A DNA stretch of 27,331 nt from Chloroflexota bacterium (GTDB lineage Bacteria > Chloroflexota > Limnocylindria > Limnocylindrales > CSP1-4), in the NCBI GenBank assembly GCA_021812735.1, contig JAKAMV010000032.1:1-27331 (forward strand), written 5' to 3'. Both the position numbers and the translations under genes were made by a program. The notes under the pieces are model-generated. The model was given only the letters and a program-made list of their open reading frames with translations, was not told the DNA's origin and searched no databases. Positions 23,623 through 27,331 of this stretch are shown one piece after another; position 1 is the stretch's first letter, and each line of letters starts with the position of its first letter.

Positions 23623-24303
23623 TCAGGGGTTCGCCCCCTGGCCCGTGCGGACCGACGCGATCAGCCGCTCGATCTCCGGCACGGCCGTGCCGGCGTTGTC
23701 GCTCCAGTCGTCGGCGCCGACCCAGGTCGCCGTTCCCTCGGTCATCTGCCCGCCGCCCACGATCACCCCGGGCGCGTCGCTGCGTCCCGCGTAGGCCGCC
23801 CGGAGCGCCGCGATCGTGTCGCGCATCGCGGGGAACGAGGTGAGCAGCATCCCCGACAGGCCCACGACGTCCGGCTGGAGGGCCAGCGCCTCGCGGACCA
23901 CCTCCTCGGGCGGCACGTCCACCCCAAGGTCGTGCACCTCGAAGTTCATCGAGCGCAGCAGCATCACCAGCAGGTTCTTGCCCAGGTCGTGGATGTCCCC
24001 TTGCACCGTGCACACGAGGACGCGGCCCGCGGGCGGCCCGGCAGGCGCGCGATCCGGCGCGCCGGCGAGCCCCACGAGCGGCTCGAGGATCTCCATCACC
24101 TCGCGGAAGATCTCGCCCGCCATGATCAGGCCGGCGATGAAGTACGTGCCCTCGCGATACCGGTCGCCCACCACGGCCAGGCCCGCCTGGCAGTCCTCGA
24201 TGATCGCCGAGGCCGATTCGCCTCCCAGCAGGCGCGCGCGGACACGCTCGACGGCGGCCTCCTCCTCCAGATCGGCGATCAGGCCGACCAGCGCGTCGCT
24301 CAC
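23623..24303 (-). CDS. Methyltransferase cognate corrinoid protein
   Basis: A 226-residue two-domain B12 carrier of the MtbC/MtgC/MtaC type. The N-terminal four-helix cap (residues 3-85) contains YREGTYFIAGLIMAGEIF. The C-terminal Rossmann-like domain carries GDIHDLGKN, the DxHxxG motif with H105 as lower cobalt ligand, followed by VVGLSGMLLTS and IVGGG, which bind the corrinoid tail. It accepts a methyl group from a substrate-specific methyltransferase and hands it to a second one. It starts at GTG 24303, overlapping the gntR stop by four bases (GTGA), so it is co-expressed with the regulator. No methyltransferase is in the window. MttB-family (quaternary amine) or MtaB-type partners are both possible. 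Confidence 0.92.
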   Translation of the reverse strand: MSDALVGLIADLEEEAAVERVRARLLGGESASAIIEDCQAGLAVVGDRYREGTYFIAGLIMAGEIFREVMEILEPLVGLAGAPDRAPAGPPAGRVLVCTVQGDIHDLGKNLLVMLLRSMNFEVHDLGVDVPPEEVVREALALQPDVVGLSGMLLTSFPAMRDTIAALRAAYAGRSDAPGVIVGGGQMTEGTATWVGADDWSDNAGTAVPEIERLIASVRTGQGANP

Positions 24304-25121
24304 GCGGTCTCCTTCGCGGCCTCGGCCGCGGGCTGTCGGGGCTCGAAGCCGACGGTCGTCTCGAACGTCAGCAGGTCGGCACGGCAGACGAACACGCCCC
24401 ACGACAGCGGCAGGTCGTCGAAGCCGAAGAAGTGATGCTCGAGCAGGAACGCCGCCTCGCCGACCTGGGCCCGCAGGTGCGCCGCCTCGGACGTCCGGAG
24501 GGTTGTGGCGATGAGCGTCAGGCGGCCCCGCTTGGGGCCAACCTGGCCGTTGCCCTCGAACAGGTCGCGGAGCGCGGTCACCCCCAGCTCGGTCTCGATG
24601 ACCGGCCGGCGCGGGTCGTACGTGAGCGACTCGCGGTGGTACAGCACGGGGCGCCCGTCACGGTGGAGCAGCCGGCGGATGGCGATCACGCGCTCCCCCT
24701 CCCCGATCTCGAGCATGCGGGCGACCCGTTTGGACGCCGGCACCACGCGCACCGAGAGGATGCGCACCTTGACGGCCGGGTCCGCGAGGATCCCCCGGAA
24801 GGAGCGCAGGTCGAAGGTGGCGGTGGCGATCGACGCCGCCTCGACGAAGGTGCCGCGCCCGGGCGTGGCGGTGACCGCGCCCTCGTCGACGAGGATCTTG
24901 ATCGCGCGCCGCACCGTCACCGGGGAGAGCCGGTACGCGCGGATCAGCTCCGCCTCGGTGGGCAGCCGGTCGCCGGCGTGGAACTCGCCCTCGGCAATGC
25001 GCTCGCGGAGGATGTCCGCCAACTGGGCATAGGCCGGCTCGTAGGCGCCACGCTCGATGGCGCGGACCGTCGCGGGCGGGGTGCGCCGCGATCGAGCCGC
25101 CTCAGGTGCGCCGCCTACCAT
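24300..25121 (-). CDS. GntR-family regulator with UTRA domain (HutC subfamily)
   Basis: A 273-residue regulator. The N-terminal winged helix (about residues 28-95) reads YAQLADILRERIAEGEF, then GDRLPTEAELIRAYRLSPVTVRRAI and the wing DEGAVTATPGRGTFV, standard for GntR. The C-terminal UTRA ligand domain (about 105-255) includes RVIAIRRLLHRDGRPVLYH. HutC members usually repress their own operon until a small ligand binds. It is the first gene of the operon with the corrinoid protein and is divergent from the DUF1638-activase operon, with a palindrome between. The ligand is probably the substrate of the methyl transfer system. ATG 25121 has AGGAGG 12 bases upstream. Confidence 0.92.
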   Translation of the reverse strand: MVGGAPEAARSRRTPPATVRAIERGAYEPAYAQLADILRERIAEGEFHAGDRLPTEAELIRAYRLSPVTVRRAIKILVDEGAVTATPGRGTFVEAASIATATFDLRSFRGILADPAVKVRILSVRVVPASKRVARMLEIGEGERVIAIRRLLHRDGRPVLYHRESLTYDPRRPVIETELGVTALRDLFEGNGQVGPKRGRLTLIATTLRTSEAAHLRAQVGEAAFLLEHHFFGFDDLPLSWGVFVCRADLLTFETTVGFEPRQPAAEAAKETA

Positions 25122-25226
25122 CGCTGCCGTGGACCTCCTGCTCGCCGCCTAGGTTGTCGGATTCCCTGCCCGGCGCGGGGGCCGAACGGCCCGGTGAATC
25201 CGGGCCAGTTGTCCACGACGCGGACG

Positions 25227-25267
25227 GATTGCGATGTTTATATATCGCAATCGCGCCGCCGTGTCAC
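25227..25267 (-). promoter_or_regulatory. Operator palindrome on the gntR promoter
   Basis: GATTGCGAT (25227-25235), eight bases and ATCGCAATC (25244-25252) form perfect 9-bp arms in an AT-rich island within very GC-rich DNA. On the minus strand GTGACA (25267-25262), 17 bp and TATATA (25244-25239) make a very good sigma-70 promoter toward gntR, and the palindrome covers its spacer and -10. It lies 27 bp before the DUF1638 start, so one site could repress both directions. Confidence 0.65.
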
Positions 25268-25278
25268 CGAGGACGATC

Positions 25279-26028
25279 GTGGCAGCACTCCCGCACAAGC
25301 CCCAGGTCCCCAGCACGCTCCCCTACGACCCGTCGCGGGTGAAGGTGATCGCCTGCGCCACCGTCATCGAGGAGATGGCGCCGAGGATGCCGCCGGAGAT
25401 GGCGCGCGAGGTCCTCGACTTCGGGCTCCACTTCCGGCCCGGCGGCCTGACGGTTGCGCTCCAGGAGGTCATCGACCGCTCGACCGGCTTCGACACGCTG
25501 CTCCTGGGGTACGGCCTGTGCTCGCGCGGCGTCGTGGGCCTGCGAGCCACCACGGCGCGCCTGGTCATCCCGCGCGTGGACGACTGCATCGCGATCTTCC
25601 TCGGCTCCCGCGGCGACTACACCGAGCAGCATGCGCAGGAGCCCGGCACCTACTACCTCACCAAGGGCTGGATCGAGGCGAAGGACTCGCCGCTCGACGG
25701 CCTGCACGACCTCGTCCCCAAGTACGGCGAGGCCAAGGCAGAGCGGATCATGCGGATCATGCTCAAGAACTACACGCGCATCGCGTTCATTGACACCGGC
25801 GCCTACGAGCTGGAGCACTACCGGGCCTACGCCCAGGAGAACGCCCGGCGCTTCGACCTGCGCTACGAGGAGATCGCGGGCAAGCCGGGCCTGGTGGAGA
25901 AGCTGCTCTACGGGCCGTGGGACGGGGAGTGCGTGGTGGTGGAGCCCGGCGGCACCGTGGAGTACGAGGCGTTCGTGACCGACGGCCACGTCCCGGCGGC
26001 AGGCCTCCCGGGGCTCAACCGTGCCTGA
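25279..26028 (+). CDS. DUF1638 protein of corrinoid methyltransferase loci
   Basis: A 249-residue protein with DUF1638 features: VIACATVIEEM at the start, LLGYGLCSRGVVGL, LVIPRVDDCIAIFLGSRGDY, GTYYLTKGWIE and IAFIDTGAYE. Conserved cysteines in VIAC, GLC and DDC suggest a metal or cofactor site, but function is unknown. In other genomes the family is often found beside MttB-type methyltransferases, corrinoid proteins and their activases, as here. An ATG at 25234 would begin inside the operator palindrome; GTG 25279 with GAGGA (25269-25273) is the better start and removes only non-conserved residues. It overlaps the activase gene by eight bases. Confidence 0.85.
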   Translation: MAALPHKPQVPSTLPYDPSRVKVIACATVIEEMAPRMPPEMAREVLDFGLHFRPGGLTVALQEVIDRSTGFDTLLLGYGLCSRGVVGLRATTARLVIPRVDDCIAIFLGSRGDYTEQHAQEPGTYYLTKGWIEAKDSPLDGLHDLVPKYGEAKAERIMRIMLKNYTRIAFIDTGAYELEHYRAYAQENARRFDLRYEEIAGKPGLVEKLLYGPWDGECVVVEPGGTVEYEAFVTDGHVPAAGLPGLNRA

Positions 26029-27331
26029 GCCGGCCGGCGCGCCCGGCCCCGCCGCCCCCGCCACGTTCGAGGTGGACTTCGAGCCGGCGGGCCGCCGCGT
26101 CCGGGTGGAGGCGGGCACGCAGCTGCTCGAGGCGGCCCGGTCCGCGGGGGTTGGCCTCGCGTCCGTGTGTGGCGGCGACGGGACCTGCGGCCGGTGCCGC
26201 GTCGTGGTGATGGAGGGCGTCCTGCCCGACCCGTCCGACGCCGACCGGCGCGCCCTCTCGCGCACCGAGATCGCCCACGGCGAGCGGCTCGCCTGCCGGG
26301 TGCCCGTGGCCAGCGACCTCAAGGTCCACATTCCCAAGGCGTCGCTCATCACGGACCAGCGCCTCCAGGTGACCGGCCCCAAGCGGACCGTGGCCGTGGA
26401 CCCGGCGGTCCGCGTGTACCGCGTGGCGGCAGAGCCGCCGACCCTCGCCGACGCGCGGTCGGACTTCGACCGCATCCTCGCCGCGGCGGCCACCGCGCAC
26501 GGCATCCGGCGGCTCGCCGCGGACCCGGTGGTGCTCTCGCAGCTGACCACCACCGTCCGGCGAACCGGCTGGGAAGTGGAGCTGCTGGCCCGCGGGCAGG
26601 ACCTCGTCGGCGTGCTGCCTCCTGGCCAGCATGCGGTCGGCCTGGCAGTGGACCTCGGCACCACCAAGATCGCCGGGTACCTGATCGACCTCGAGACGGG
26701 CGTCGAGCTGGCGGGCGAGGGGATCATGAATCCCCAGATCGCGTACGGCGAGGACGTCATCAGCCGACTCGCCTATGCGGTGCGCCAGCCGGGCGGCGCC
26801 GAGACGCTGGCGCGCGTTGTCCGCGAGGGCCTCGACGGCCTGGTCGGGACCATGTGCGAGCAGACCGGCGTCAACCGGGACCAGGTCGCCGAGGGCTGCA
26901 TCGTTGGCAACACCGCGATGCACCACCTGCTGCTGGGGCTGCCGGGGCGCCAGCTGTCCCAGGCGCCGTTCGTGGCGTCCACCTCCTCGCCGGTGGACGT
27001 TCGTGCCCGGGACCTCGGCATCCGAATCGCGCCCGACGCGCGCATCCACGTGCCGCCCAACATCGGCGGGTTCGTGGGCGCGGACCACGTGGCGATGATC
27101 CTGGGGGCGGACCTGGACCGGGTCGAGGCCGTCAAGATCGGCGTGGACATCGGCACCAACACCGAGATCGTGCTCCGCCGGCCGTCCATGGGGCACCTGG
27201 CGTCCACCTCCTGCGCGTCGGGCCCCGCCTTCGAGGGGGCCCACATCCGCGACGGCATGCGCGCGGCCACCGGCGCCATCGAGCGGGTGACGATGTTCGC
27301 CGACGGGCGCCTGCCGGAGGTCAAGACCATC
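26021..27331 (+). CDS. RACo-like corrinoid reductive activase (ferredoxin + DUF4445/ASKHA), cut by window end
   Basis: 437 residues are visible, open to the last base, so the C terminus is missing. The N-terminal plant-type [2Fe-2S] domain has C50, C56, C59 (CGGDGTCGRC) and C92 (ERLACRV). A linker region (about 105-205) is followed by an ASKHA ATPase fold from D211 (LAVDLGTTKIAGYL), with NPQIAYGEDVISRL, VGNTAMHHLLLGL, PPNIGGFVGADH, VDIGTNTEIVL and TSCASGPAFEGA, as in RACo/RamQ-type activators. These use ATP to reduce inactive Co(II) corrinoid back to Co(I). The start is GTG 26021, overlapping the DUF1638 stop. Its target is presumably the corrinoid protein encoded 1.7 kb to the left. Confidence 0.92.
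   Translation, partial: MPEPAGAPGPAAPATFEVDFEPAGRRVRVEAGTQLLEAARSAGVGLASVCGGDGTCGRCRVVVMEGVLPDPSDADRRALSRTEIAHGERLACRVPVASDLKVHIPKASLITDQRLQVTGPKRTVAVDPAVRVYRVAAEPPTLADARSDFDRILAAAATAHGIRRLAADPVVLSQLTTTVRRTGWEVELLARGQDLVGVLPPGQHAVGLAVDLGTTKIAGYLIDLETGVELAGEGIMNPQIAYGEDVISRLAYAVRQPGGAETLARVVREGLDGLVGTMCEQTGVNRDQVAEGCIVGNTAMHHLLLGLPGRQLSQAPFVASTSSPVDVRARDLGIRIAPDARIHVPPNIGGFVGADHVAMILGADLDRVEAVKIGVDIGTNTEIVLRRPSMGHLASTSCASGPAFEGAHIRDGMRAATGAIERVTMFADGRLPEVKTI

Noticed and set aside
25234..25278. N-terminal extension of the DUF1638 protein from ATG 25234
   Set aside because: It would be coded by the operator palindrome and the opposite promoter, and it has no ribosome site.
26773..27330. Minus-strand open frames at the right edge
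   Set aside because: They are antisense to the RACo-like gene, whose conserved ASKHA motifs continue in frame to the last base.

Overview
The window is GC-rich throughout (roughly 70% or more by eye) and densely coded. Two enzymes of F420-binding families, an actinobacterial-style NuoF-like protein with its ferredoxin, several GTG/TTG starts and a bidirectional NAD-linked [NiFe] hydrogenase suggest a Chloroflexota lineage (Limnocylindria-like soil or freshwater groups) or a deep Actinomycetota lineage. The sequence alone does not settle which, and there is no rRNA or tRNA in the window. No CRISPR array, insertion sequence or phage gene was seen.

Left part (1-3,884): a small rhodanese; a MarR regulator divergent from a two-gene ABC exporter (ATPase plus ABC-2 permease); and a short-form 6-phosphogluconate dehydrogenase.

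Hydrogenase operon (4,177-10,580): five tightly packed or overlapping genes, hoxE, hoxF, hoxU, hoxY and hoxH. HoxH closely resembles group 3d (cyanobacterial-type) subunits as I recall them. The unusual member is HoxF. It is 1,051 residues long because a complete GltD/NfnB-like module, with an FAD site and an NADPH-type site, follows the usual thioredoxin-like plus NuoF-like HoxF part. The predicted complex therefore joins an H2 site, an NAD(H)/FMN site and a second flavin/NADP(H) site. This could allow NAD/NADP-balancing or electron-confurcating H2 metabolism. It is the main candidate for an undescribed system. The operon is followed by 456 bp without a gene, which holds hairpins and three tandem 40-bp repeats.

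Middle (11,037-21,835): three MFS transporters, one of which overlaps cobyric acid synthase (cobQ) by 4 bp; a VOC protein; an LLM-class and a DUF385-type F420-family enzyme; a DUF1992 protein; a HAD hydrolase; an SDR; and a membrane-anchored trypsin-like protease without a PDZ domain. A well-formed promoter with an overlapping dyad lies before the third MFS gene.

Right part (22,039-27,331): a NuoF-like protein and a small ferredoxin with overlapping genes, then a corrinoid cluster. A GntR/HutC regulator and a methyltransferase-type corrinoid protein (minus strand) are divergent from a DUF1638 protein and a RACo-like corrinoid reductive activase (plus strand, cut by the window end). A 9-bp-arm palindrome in an AT-rich island sits on a good minus-strand promoter between them. 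No methyltransferase is visible; one is expected beyond the right edge. CobQ, the corrinoid protein and the activase together point to corrinoid-dependent C1 or demethylation metabolism, next to the hydrogen and NAD(P)H redox modules.
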